Source of the DNA: Liolophura sinensis
Taxonomy: Eukaryota > Mollusca > Polyplacophora > Chitonida > Chitonidae
Assembly: GCF_032854445.1 (NCBI RefSeq)
Contig: NC_088303.1
Span: 4,721,501-4,785,500 of the forward strand
Direction: 5' to 3'
DNA length: 64,000 bases
Shown: one piece after another, positions 37,721 through 49,754 of the stretch
Layout of the letters: each line of letters starts with the position of its first letter
How positions within the stretch are numbered: the first letter of the stretch is position 1
Position numbers and translations under genes: made by a program
Notes under the pieces: generated by a model
The model's input: the letters and a program-made list of their open reading frames with translations, nothing else
Told to the model about the DNA's origin: nothing
Database searches by the model: none

Positions 37721-38490
37721 TTAATTGATGAAGTTGGACGCTGTAAAGCTACTGCATGATGATGACCCCAGCTGGCTGATGCAGTAAGGCTACTGCATGA
37801 CGATGGCTTCAGCTTGTTGAGGCTGTAAAGCTACTGCATATGGAATACGACAACTTTTTGACGCTGTAAGGCTGCTGCATGATGATGATCCCAGCTTGTT
37901 GAGGCTGTAAGGCTCCTGCATGATGATGACACCAGCTTGTCGACACTGTAAGGCTACTGCATGATGATGGCCCCAACTTGTTGAGGCTGTAAGGCTACTG
38001 TATGATGACGACCTCCCTTCGTTGGCCCTGTAAGGTTAGTGCATGATAAAGACCCCAGCTTGATGGTGCTGTAAGACTAATGCTTGTTGATGACCCCAGC
38101 TTGTTGGCGATGTAAACTATTGCATGATGACGATCCGAGCTTTCTGACGCTGTAATGCTACTGCATGATGATGGCCCCAGCTTGTAAGCGCTGTAAAGCT
38201 ACTGCATGATGATGGCCCCAGCTTGTTGACGCTGTAAAGCTACTGCATAATGATGACCCCAGCTTGTAAGCGCTGTAAATAGCATAGCTGTGATAGCATG
38301 TAGCAATTGCAGACTTTACCCCGCATGATGATGACCCCAGCTTGTAAGCGCTGTAAAGCTACTGCATGATGATGACCCCAGCTTGTAAGCGCTGTAAAGC
38401 TACTGCATGATGATGGCCCCAGCTTGTCGGCGCTATAAGGCTACTGCATGATGATTACCCCAGCTTGTTGGCGCTGTCAAGCTACTTCCT
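37720..38490. repeat. 41-bp satellite (second part)
   Basis: About 18 copies of GCTGTAAAGCTACTGCATGA, TGATGACCCCAGCTTGTAAG, C. It shares TGTAAAGC...CTGCATGATGA with the 52-base unit to its left. Confidence 0.88.
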
Positions 38491-38930
38491 GCAATGATAA
38501 TCTACTGAATCACTATGGCGCGCTAGCTCTCTAACCACCGGTGTAAACCCTGTCATAATAATGTACGTGCAAGCCTTAAAGCCTGTAACTACTGCATGTT
38601 GATAGCAGCAAGTTAATTAGCGAAAGATGCTGTATATTCTATAACTACTAAACGGTAATCACTTCATAAGACGCTACAAAGCCTGTAACTACTTTACACG
38701 CATGTGCATGCAGAAGGCTGTCAAACATGTGACTACTGCTTGCATCTGTCTGCCAGAGCGTCTATAATGTTTGTAACTGCATGTTGATCACAGTAGGCTT
38801 GTAGGCACAAGATGGGGTGAAGCCTATTTCTACTGCAAACATGTAGTAGCAAAACCGACTATAAACCCTTTACCTACTGTGCCGATCTCCGGATATTGGT
38901 ATGCAGCGCTGAAAAGTATGTCACTACAAC
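38490..38930. repeat. Decayed transitional units between the satellites
   Basis: Scattered, diverged units (AAAGCCTGTAACTACTGCAT at 38578 and 38676, GGTGAAGCCTATTTCTACTG at 38816) link the 41-base array to the 72-base array. No gene is seen. Confidence 0.55.
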
Positions 38931-39540
38931 ACGTTGATCGTAACGATGAAGATGCGAGACGTAAAGCCTGTAACTTCTACACGCTGGCCACAGTGCGTAT
39001 GTTCAAGACAAATAACGATGAAGATGCGAGGCGTAAAGCCTGGAACTTCTACACGCTGATCACAGTGCGTATGTGCAAAACAACTAACGATGAAGATGCG
39101 AGACGTAAAGCCTGGAACTTCTACACGCTGGCCACATTGCGTATGTGCAAAACAACTAACGATGAAGATGTGAAGCGTAAAGCCTGGAACTTCTACACGC
39201 TGGCCACAGGGCGTATATGGAAGACAACTAACGATGAAGACGCGAGACGTAAAGCCTGGAACTTCTACACGCTGGTCACAGTGCGTATGTACAAGACAAC
39301 TAACGATAAAGATGCGAAACGATAGGCCTGGAACTTCTACACGCTGGTCACAGTGTGTATGTGGAAGACAACTAACGATGAAGATGCGAGACGTAAAGAC
39401 TAACTTCTACACGCTGGTCACAGTGCGTATGTGCAAGTCAACTAACGATGAAGATACCTGGAACTTCTACACGCTGATCACAGTGTGTATGTGCAAGACA
39501 ACTAATGATGCGGATGCACAAGGCGGGGTAAAGTCTGCAA
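38930..39540. repeat. 72-bp satellite (third part)
   Basis: About eight copies of AAAGCCTGGAACTTCTACAC, GCTGGCCACAGTGCGTATGT, GCAAGACAACTAACGATGAA, GATGCGAGACGT. It equals the 52-base unit plus about 20 extra bases. A 148-codon frame runs through it but breaks when units carry indels. Confidence 0.88.
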
Positions 39541-39699
39541 TTGCTACATGCTATCACAGCTATGCAGAGGCTGGACTTGTCAATATAGACTACCACTTAT
39601 TGGCAAGCATAATATATGATGCAGACGCACAAATCACTGTAAAATTTGTAACAATGCAGGGTTTATTTATTTATTTATTTGATTGGTGTTTTAATGGTG

Positions 39700-41290
39700 A
39701 GCTAAGTGTGGTCAAACTGATAATATATCGCAGATGGCGTCCTCGTCTTGGACGCCGGGACGGTTTCATTCGCTATTAAAATAGAGGGGTTGGGTTGTGC
39801 TGTCAGAACATCTGTTTTCTTCAAGATTTGGCAGCTCACATTTTCCGAGGGCAAAGGCAAAATGAATTTACATATAATTCATCAGGCAGTTAAGTTTAAA
39901 GGTGAAATAGTTACCATTACTGACATCATGTGGCCAATATCCCGTGTATGAGATATAAAGAGGTGTCATCAAACAACAAGCATTCTAGGTACTATATCTG
40001 GATAAGCGCGACATAGGCAACGATGCGTTTTTACAACATCCTCCCCGAACGTCTGCAGGAATCAGCTCCACATGGTCATCAAATTCTCGGCAACGCTACC
40101 ATGTCAGGAAGCACCTTCCATTTCAGCTTCAATTAAATCCACGAAATCAAGGTGTCTCCACGAAATAAATCGTTCACTTTTGACAGTTTTTTATTAGCTT
40201 GACTTCGATTCTTTAAAATCACCATTCCCCTGCCGTTTCAAAACTGTTATGTTCGAATTCAGTGCTCGAACTGACATGGGGAGGTGCTGGCGGGAAATGT
40301 GCCTTTATTGGTCAATCACTGTGATATGCTTCGCTCCGATTGGGTGATTTATTTCCTACCCATTCCATTGGCATGGGCTTGCCCAAAATCATGACAACAC
40401 ACCCTAGACCGTTACATATTAACAAAAAGGTGAGAGCGGTTGTTGTCGATATTATATTTCCCCCTAATGGCCCCATTACTTCATAATGGTATGTTAGAAT
40501 AGAAATAAAACTCGGGAAGCCTGAGGCTCCTCGTTCTCAAACAGTGGACAGCTCCCGTCTACTGTGCATTATCTAGGTGATTTGAGCATGGCAAATTGTG
40601 TTTTATTTCTTAAACAATATAAGCTGCTATACTCTACCAACCATAATAATATGATGCATGGCACCGTGTAAGGTACAAAGATGTCGCAATACTCCCTGAA
40701 ACGTATATTTATCCTTGTGACTGTGAAACGCAGCTATCGTGGTGACTCCATGAAACGCAGCTATCGTGGTGACATGTAATTCCATTGTATGTTGTCAGGA
40801 AAGTGACTCCAGGCGCATTTTACGAGATGCCCAAAGCAAGGAGAAGTCTATATACATTATTCGAGCAATACCTGATGCAGATGCACAAGTCTGTACCGTA
40901 ACTTGACTCATGATCACAATGCAACTGATGCAAGATGGGATCAAGATGCTATTGCGTGACTAGAGTGAGAGACACACCGTTCTCTTCCCACGGTCATGTC
41001 TAATGCTCCAGGCAACACGTGTACTTGTGCGTGTATAATATCGGCAGACTGTATACCGTATACTTCAACTAGGCTACACGTCTCGAAATTTCCGCGGGAA
41101 AGCTCGAAACACTTATCTGCAGACGTGTAAATCACTTTTATGCGGGCGTGCAGGTATTAAAATGCCTAGACGATTAGTCACGTTATGAATATACGACTTA
41201 CCTGGAGTGGCCCTGTGACGGAGTTGTTGTAAATATTGAACTCCCCCAACAAGCATCGGCCATTTTGATTAAATTGAGTTGACACCTGCC
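39700..41290. other. No gene seen; one small duplication
   Basis: TGAAACGCAGCTATCGTGG is repeated directly at about 40725-40772. Otherwise no array, no mobile element and no coding exon recognised. Confidence 0.5.
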
Positions 41291-41297
41291 TGGTTGA

Positions 41298-41548
41298 TTT
41301 ATTTGATTGGAGATTTACACCGTACCCCAGAACATTTCATTTACAGGATTTGATTTTATTTGATTGGTTTCATTTATACGACGGCGGCCAGCATTATGGT
41401 GGGATGAAACCGGGCAGAGCCCAGGGGAATACGGCCGGAGAGGAAGCCAGCATGAGCTGGACTTAAACTCACGGCGACCGCATAGGTGAGAGACTCCTGG
41501 GTCATTAAGCTGCGATAGCGCGCTAATCGACTGAGCCACGGAGGCTCA
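41298..41548 (-). mobile_element. Family 1 SINE, minus strand
   Basis: Reverse copy with head (ending GCCACGGAGGCTC), body and tail, about 0.9 kb before inhibitor A. The tail side looks doubled: two TTTATTTGATTGG stretches lie about 50 bases apart. A more decayed copy in the same orientation follows at about 41566-41742. Confidence 0.8.
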
Positions 41549-42412
41549 CTTATAGGCCTACGACTGGAGCCAGTATTATGATGGGAGGAAACCGGACAGG
41601 GTGGGAGGCACGACCATCTGAGGGTTGCTGGAAAACCTTAATTCCTACATACGACAGGAGAAGAGGAGAGCATGAGCTGGATTTGAACTCACAGCGATCG
41701 CATTAGCGATAGGCTGCTGGGTCATCCTGTCTGATTGATAGGGAGGACGCATGTATCTCCTACTTTCTTTTATATTAATTGCATTGGTCGTAAATGACTT
41801 TCGGCCTAGCTGCATGGTTAAATTCCATTATAAACAGGGATAATATTTCTTTCAAATGTCGAACCTACCAGAGTGGAAATATTATTGTTGTTCAACAGAC
41901 TTTTCTTGAGGCTGGAAAAATCTCATTTTGGGTAAGGTTAAGTGGATACTTTAAAACAACTCCGGTAAAAACTTCATGTTCCATGGGGGTTTGACCTAGA
42001 AGGTTGGCACGGACAACGTCTAACTGAACATACAGTGGCGCTCAGCTCTTTTCGTCTTCACTTCGCACGCGTTGCAATCTGCTCATTTGTGTCAATCTCG
42101 TCATCCCTGTCAGGAGATTAGCTTACAGTAGGTGTAGCCACAATAGCGGCCACATAATCGGAAAATCCCCGCTTCGGCCCATTCACTTTTTCCGCCAGAT
42201 GGCGTGCTACGACTGGAATGTTCCGAATGTAGGTTGATGAGGCACTTTGATAGCGTGGCTTTTCACGTGAAGCTAGATAAACCGGGTCTGTCTCCGCTCA
42301 GTTGAAGGGTTCGGCCGCGTTAGTAAGGAAGTACTCTGATCTCGCCGTTCAGTCGTGTACCGCGATCTCAACGAGCAGCATCTCCGCACCGGCTTACTAT
42401 ATACCGACGAAC

Positions 42413-45400
42413 ATGTCTGAACAACTATCCGAAGGACAGTCCTGGCCTGAGCTTAAGGGCAAGGTAAACACTTTGAAAATAGCATTTTAATAATGAGTTG
42501 TACTGTAGATCTAATTCTATATTACACAGATTTTTTCATTTCCTCAATTGTATAGGGGCCTCCGTGGCTCAGTCGGTTAGCGCGCTAGCGCAGCGTAATG
42601 ACCCAGGAGCCTCTCACTGTGAGTTCAAGTCCAGCTCATGCTGGCTTCCTCTCCGGCCGTACGTGGGAAGGTTTGTCAGCAAGCTGCGGATGGTCATGGG
42701 TTTCCCCCGGGCTGTGCCCGATTTCTACCCACCATAATGCTGGCCGCCGTCGTATAAGTGAAATATTCTTGAGTACGGCGTAAAACACCAATCAAATAAA
42801 TAAATAAATCAATTGTATATATACCGGACATATACAGGATTACTGGTGCATACATCTCTACAGTGTAGATTTATTTATGTATTGATGTTTTACGCTGTAT
42901 TCAAGAATATTTCACTTATACTATGTCGACCAGCATTATGATGGGAGGAAACCGGACAGAGCCCGGTGGAAATCGGACAGAGCAGGTTGCTGGCAGATCT
43001 TCCCACGTATGGCCGGTGAGGAAGCCAGCATGAGCTGGACGAACTCACAGCCTACAGTGTAGAGATTCATTTTATAAACTTATTTTTATTTCGCAAGGTG
43101 ATAATTTTAGTACCTCCACTTTTCCGTGTATACATAGAATTGCATACCACTCAAGACTCAAAAAGTATATTTATATAACACTTGACCCAGGGAAGAGCAT
43201 AGGTTGTCCAGTGCTATTCCCTGTAGGCCTATTCATTCATGATTCTTTAGTACCTCATGGTAGTGTGAAGTAATACGTACTTGTACTACATGCACGGTCA
43301 CAGCACTGTCGCTTTTGATACGGGCATAAATGCTGGATGGCCGGTATGCTTGAGTAATTAAACGCTAATCAAAGGGTCGCAGACAGACCCGCAACATGCA
43401 CCACAGTTACTATCCGTATATGGCTCACGTATTCATGGCTCGAATCCAGCTTCCGCGGTGCAAACAGTACGATATAGAACCGGAATACTGGGTGCTACAA
43501 AACACCCTTCAGATGACAATGGTGTACTGGCACAAAACCTGTATGCATATAATCGGCGCGATTCGTCTGCAGTGTTTGCGTATACATGTTCTCCGTAAGA
43601 CCAAGCATGATGATCCTTTGACAAAATTTGCGTGAGGAAAATGTGTCAACAATTAATAAGCGATTTGTGTAAAGAGTTTACATTTACCAGAACCCTTGGT
43701 GCAAAAAGGTGAGCATTGAAGTGCAAGTGTAAATTTAAAATTTGTGCGCTTCGATTGAAAAAAGAACCATAGGAGTTATATATCGTCAATCTATGCTGGG
43801 AAAGTTAGGACGTTTGAAGAAAGTTATTTCACGCGTTGTACAAGCATACATTTAATCATACTTCAGTAGGCCTTGTAATATGTATTTACTTTTTTGATTG
43901 GCGCTCAAAATATTTTTATTTATATGATGGCTGTCAGTTTTATACGGGTGGAGGAAACCGGAGTGCCGGAGTAAACCACTGACCTTGGACGCCTTGTGGT
44001 ACATGTACACGGCCATTTTCGTCTTCGTCGGAGGAAAGCGAGCACAATAATACCAGAAGGGCAAGAAACTCCAAAACGAGGATGTTTTGAGAAGAAAGTT
44101 CGTTTTCATCGCCGCTGTTTTGAGCGGCGCGGAAAACACCAAAACAATCTCTAGTATGCATTGTTTTGTTCGCTTTGTTTTGTTGTGTTTTGTTGCTATG
44201 AGTTGAGGAAGCACGCTAATTTGTGTTAGAAATGTTCCTAGTACTGTGGAACATAAAAGAGCCTCAAGCGCTGTGAAAATTTTAGGTTTTTATTCCCAAA
44301 CTGTTAAAGTATCGAATAACATTTGGTGCTTAAAGGAGTTAGTTGATCTACTGATTGTCTGTACTATTCAGATATTGGTCTATATATTTCCATAATGGAC
44401 TGACCAGTTAATATAGCTGTCAGTTAAGTGATTGATTGATTGATGACAGTTCCGAACAGGCTGGATTTTAACAAAATGTGAGGTTTCTATACATCTATTA
44501 TACTATGCTCAGTGAAAAATGCACAAATATTATAAATTCAAGTTCATGGATACCTGTAGCACAGTAACAATCTTAAGTGGCTCTCCTGAATCTTTTAATA
44601 GATAAAACTGCTTGGAATTTACATTGCATCGTTATACAAAAAAGTCAGGTTCGTCCTTTAACCGATGTGTGGTTGTGGTTGTTTCAAGGTAGAGTGTCTG
44701 GAGTATTGACCTGGACGACGTACAGATAATAGACTGCTCTGATAACTCGTCTGATGAAGTCATGAGAATGGCCTGCAGCCCTCTTACTGTTCTTCCGAAG
44801 AACTTGTCCGGCATGTTAGAAAAAGACGATAAAAGTTGACAGATAAGATAAAGAACAAAGCAAAAATAACTTTCACACGGCTGCTATAAAGGGTCTCTGT
44901 CGTGTCTGCTACAGACGATCGTAAACAAGTTTAATTTCTAATTCCGTTTTCCCGCCATTTTGGATAGATATATAGAGGGTTAAGTTTATTGGCGTGAACG
45001 AGCCTTAAAGAATGAATGATTATGGCTTAACACGAGCCTTAAAGAACTTATTTACGCTACATTAGAATGATATTTACCAGTTTAGCCAAACTTGCTTGAT
45101 GAAGGCAATTTTATCACTTCAAATGATGATTAAAGAAGATTATCCAATAAAGAATGATTAAAAAAAATAACAAGGTGAATTAATTGTTGAATCAACCTAT
45201 ATATTTTCTGACTGCATATTGAGAAGGTTCTATCCAAAAATAGAACTCAACATTGTCGCAACAGTCACACGCCTCCGACTCGATCTTTAACAAGATCACC
45301 ATTTTAGTGTTAGCGAGCTCTGAGTACATTCTCAGGTCAACAAGAGATAGGTTTAGGACATTCGATAAGATCATTTCTCGGAAAATACAACCGAGAAACG

Positions 45401-48400
45401 TTTTGGAAGTGATTCCGGTCTTTGATTACGACAGGCATCTCTGTAAGTCACTCGGTGTTTTGGTCGGTTGGTGTGTATAATTTCGTGTTTTTTGTGATAA
45501 TCTATCCGTCAGGAAGCACGATAGAATAGTTTTAATGGACAACAATGACGGACGTTGTGTAACACATCTCTTCAGGATGCAGAATTTAATGAAGGTGGAA
45601 CGTTGTTGATGGAAAGCCTGTGATACACCAATACTGCTAGTGGTCGCTTTCCATACAGTTTAGCCGGTGGGGTATCATTTGATGATTCCCAAAACGCAAC
45701 AGGAGTGTGGAGAAGTGCCTGCAATATGTAAGATTGGGATCACCAGTGCAGCATCAGCGTCACCAAGGAAGACGAAAAGCCAAAATCACAGGTTTGTTTC
45801 TACCAAATTATGTATAAGATTATTTCTTTTATGGTTTCCAAGTAAAATATTAGCCGGAGCTTACTCATGTGTGTCAACGTGTGTGAGGCGATATCCTGCA
45901 AAATAAGACACAAATGATATTTTAGGCGTGGTTAACTGTAGCCCGCCTTTCCTGACAATCATTCGTTGAGCGACAGGAACAAGAATGGAAAGGTAGATTT
46001 GGTGTATGCGATTTCACTACCCATGTTTCTTTATACCAAACTCATCCTTATCTCAAGCCATACAAAAAAGCCATAGTCCAAAGTTCAAGACAGTCGTTTT
46101 GAGTCCGCTTTCAGCTGCTTAAAGTTTCGAATCGAAGCAATTTAAAATTTATACCGTGTTAGAATACCACACATCTACTGAGTCATACCTATTGTTGCGC
46201 AACGTCCGCGTGAGTATAATTTGTGGGAGATGGCGTATCGCGTATACAGAGAATGTTTCTGATGTGGCGGAAGTTTTCAATTCTTTTTGAAAGATTTGAA
46301 ACTATAAGCATATGAAAGTGGACTTTGCTTTACGACTTATTGTATGACTTAACATATACGGATTACTTTATTAATGATGAGGGGAGGGGCAGAGACTGTC
46401 CCAAGGCGGTGAGACCAAATCCAATCTGGATTCAAATGGGAGCTGTCTTCAGGACAGCGACAAATGAGAAAGCTAAGCTAGCTAGATTTCGTTAACCGCA
46501 TGCCTGGTGTCGATCAGCCATTTGCAAGCGGTGTGGGAATTGAAATTCTAGACCAATCCCTTCTTATTATTTTTTAAGCCAGCTTTTGTTGAAAAGATTT
46601 TGGCTTGTTGCGTGTTGTAAATAATCAGCATTTTAAACTTTTGTGCCCCGCATGATTTGTGCTTACAGCATGAATTGCACACCAGATTGTCACCGATGAA
46701 CGCATCAAATCCGGCATTAGCTTATCCCTTTGAGGACTACAAATATAGCATGTTTGGCTTCGACATAAACTGGCAACGACAGCATACTCTATTTTATGCC
46801 GTGGCGTCGCTTTACGACGCAGAGGGGCAGATCAGTGTATTTTAACGTGGGTGAACATATACAGTAATTAATTTTACAAATAACCGATGAATTATTTATT
46901 GTAGAGAATTTACAGGGTGAGTCGAGTAATTAAAGTCATGTTTTGTTGATGATGTTCATTATTTTATATACCCACCCGTGTTAAAATACACTGATTTGCC
47001 CCACTGTGCCATAAAGCGACGTAACGTCATCAATCGAAAGCCTCGTATTACAGTTTGTTTTATGGCCTTTATATACCGATACATTATTTAGACATTTAGT
47101 GTATATATAGCTTGAGCCTGACGAGATCATACAGCAATTAGCTTGGTCCTCTGGCAGTGATTTTATACAGACGTTTTGTCTGACAGATTCCCGAAAACAA
47201 TGTGCACATCTGTCTGTCAGGCTTCTATGTCAGCTGTCGTTTATTCATGAATGTATTCATTAGCAAACGTCGGATCACAAAGTTCGACAGAGAAAGCTTT
47301 GTGATCAAAGCAAATCAGTTGGAACAGTTGTTGTTTTAGTCATTGTCTTAATGCCCGTTGAAATGAATTGCCTGCGGATTGTATAGAATGGTGATAAAAC
47401 GTCTGAAAGCCGAGTAATGTGTCTGTGAGCTGTTATGGCGAAGCGTACTAATGGAAACTCGATGGCTGCATGGCACATTGTGTACATTGCCATACTGTAT
47501 GTGTGTACAGTAGGGTACATATTGCGTATGTGTATTTTACCAGACTGTATGTTTGTACAGTACACGTGTAAGCAGACAGTAAGATATTGTCTGTGTGTAC
47601 ATCGGCAGATAAGTACGTATTTACCCGTGTAACCAGTCTGTTGTAGATGAATGGTACATGATACTTTTTGCGATGTCGCCTCCAAGGACTCGCACTGTTT
47701 GATTCATCTGTAGTAGAGTTTAAGGGTATTATTGTACGTTTCACTCATTTGTCGAATTAATCATGATCCCCAAATTTTTGGGATCAGAAGAATAAAGATT
47801 TATTTGTTTGCATTTGTTCTTTTTCAGATGTTTGCTGAAGCAGAAAAATATTTTAAAGAAAATCACCCTGAGTTGAACGTAAGTGTTCTTGTAAGAAGAA
47901 TAAATTTGGTTCTGTTGCCTAGGCACGACTGCTCATGTGAACACATGCATTCTCATAACATTGTGATCAGATGTATGCAACCAAATTCCAGAATAATAAT
48001 GACAGAACTGCTGTACGCAGATTGGTACTAATATATGCTGTGAATTAAACTTACTTTCTTAAACGACAGTCCAGTAATAGGTACTACAGAATTCGTTCAA
48101 AATATCATGGGTCCCAGACTCTGTCGTACGCCATGAAATAAAAAAAAAGTCTTGTCCGGTTTTATGATGTCAGAATGTCAGGAAATGGGATATTTTGGAT
48201 ACAGCTTAAAATAATAAATAAAGGCGCAAACTGTTACCAGGAAAAAATCCACCTATCCTTCGCTGGAGCTCTGGCTGACCGTTGATAATCCTGTCGTTGG
48301 ATTCTTTGCTACAATGCAACAGTTTCCCTCAGGTTTTGACAAGTGTTCTTCATCATAAACCTAATTACCGCTGTTGTAACGGAAAGATTCGCGAAGGCGG

Positions 48401-48711
48401 TGTAAAAGACCGATCAATTATATACTATTTGTGAATACAAAACTCAGTGGCCATGAGGATACGTGTCCGAATCCAGCTGGACCGTTTTCAGTTTTTGTTT
48501 AGTGTGATAATATTGTCAGATACCTGGATTGCATAGTCATTTCCTGAAAACATAATACATGTGTATGAAAACGTAACATTTTCCTTATTTTGCTATGCAG
48601 GTTGTAAAACTACTTCAGAATTCGGCGATGACCGCACACCCGGGGATGGACCGTGTTCATGTCGCTGTGGACGAGAACGACAAGATTGTAAAGGTCCCGA
48701 TGACTGGATGA
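42413..48711 (+). CDS. Potato-inhibitor-I (eglin-like) serine protease inhibitor A
   Basis: Three exons: 42413-42463, 47828-47878 and 48601-48711, all phase 0, 70 residues, the usual length of eglin-type inhibitors. Exon 1 gives the conserved WPELKGK, exon 2 the helix AEAEKYFKENHPEL, and exon 3 the inhibitory loop plus the core strand DRVHVAVDENDKIVKVPMTG. The family binds subtilisin- or chymotrypsin-like proteases through the loop. By position P1 is Ala and P1' is His (TA|H). Two of the Arg residues that normally brace the loop are replaced by Gly and His, so activity could be altered. There are no cysteines and no signal peptide. An E-box CACGTG at 42264 and a TATA-like AGATAAA near 42274 lie upstream. 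An AATAAA follows at 48796. Intron 1 is 5.4 kb. Confidence 0.85.
42555..42808 (+). mobile_element. Full-length family 1 SINE in inhibitor A intron 1
   Basis: Same family as the element in hexosaminidase intron 8, with A box TGGCTCAGTCGG (42565) and B box GTTCAAGTC (42623) both matching Pol III consensus. It lacks a dozen bases of the head just before the B box. Target-site duplications TCAATTGTATA occur at 42544-42554 and 42809-42819. It lies about 90 bases into the first intron. Confidence 0.9.
42870..43052 (-). mobile_element. 5'-truncated family 1 SINE, minus strand
   Basis: The tail and body are present but the tRNA head is missing. TACAGTGTAGA is repeated at 42859-42869 and 43053-43063 as a target-site duplication, so the truncation happened at insertion. 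Confidence 0.8.
43070..46640. other. Inhibitor A intron 1, mostly featureless
   Basis: I searched by eye for more helix (AEAEKY) or loop (DRVRV) exons and found none. A second-family SINE tail lies at about 43880-43995 (minus). Frames such as 43396-43635 and 45253-45480 are open but unrecognised. Confidence 0.5.
46801..47022. repeat. Inverted repeat in inhibitor A intron 1
   Basis: Arm 46801-46860 (TCGCTTTACGACGC, GATCAGTGTATTTTAACG) recurs inverted at about 46967-47022 (GTTAAAATACACTGATTTGC, CATAAAGCGACG), about 75% alike by eye, with a spacer of about 105 bases. A short open frame, 46657-46845, ends inside the first arm and is probably part of the element. Confidence 0.55.
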
Positions 48712-48795
48712 GCCGTGTATCGCTCTACAATCTCTACGCGTACTTGCACCAGTCCAAACACCCATATAAGAGATCTTATTTTAAGTTCATGTAGG

Positions 48796-48801
48796 AATAA
48801 A
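48796..48801 (+). terminator. Poly(A) signal of inhibitor A
   Basis: A canonical AATAAA begins 85 bases after the stop codon of inhibitor A. It is the first canonical signal after the stop in this AT-rich stretch. Use is inferred. Confidence 0.5.
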
Positions 48802-49754
48802 TTGAAAACATTCAAACTGACTGTGAAAACAAATTTTTGGCTTAATGGTAGGTATGTGCTTTCATGAAAATACCTTTGTCCTGCGATTTCTGGTCAACCA
48901 CGGAAACGTAAGAAAGTAGTTAGAAAAGTGTTGCTTTTATCGTACATATGAGGTGTGAAATTCACCATGAGTTTACTATTCAGCAACTTTGTCACCGTAA
49001 TGTAAAGCACTGATGCGTTAACGGAAGTGTACATTCCCAGATAAAATGTCATTTAATGTCACCTTTTACTGTTTTTGTTTCCTTTGACAATTATATTCTG
49101 AGCCACTGCTTGCAAAAGTTTTGCGTCTTTTGTTTTGTGTTCAACAAGAATTGTGCTCTTCATGAGTGTATCTTCATGAGACGTGTCTTGGAATATTATG
49201 TAATATGTCTTCAAACCTGCAGTTCTGAATTTGCTATTTATTCTGTATCTTCGGTAATTTTGATCCAGTTGGATACATTTTGGTGGGTAAGAAAAGCTTC
49301 ATATGGAATTAGGACAATTGAACGGGTACCCCGGAGTTAGATCGCCCCCCAAAGTGCTGATAAGCTTTGAAGATCAAGGGAGATCACTCTCATTGAATAA
49401 TGATGAACGTTCTACAAAAGCGCTAATTCAAAAAGTAGTTCTACTTCCGACGTCGAAACATCAATTTTCTTAGTCTCAAATATGGACTGTCTGCTTAACC
49501 TCTTGACTGTTGCCTGGTTTGTATTATGTTAGCTATGATCTAATATACTCATATATCTATTGTGTATGTAGAAAGCTCACATTATGCATATGTGTGGTAT
49601 AGTGTGATTAGGTGAGGTATCGTGTCTGGTGTCTGGGGTATGACACTTCAGTAACGGCTGCACTTTGTCGGCATGAACTCAAGAAGACATATTATATGCA
49701 CACACACCTAAAAATTCCTGTTCGTAATATAACTGAACAATTGTCATGTGGCAC

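Noticed and set aside
38879-39325. 148-codon plus frame with a 24-residue repeat
   Set aside because: A 72-base satellite; the frame breaks at units with indels and nothing indicates expression.
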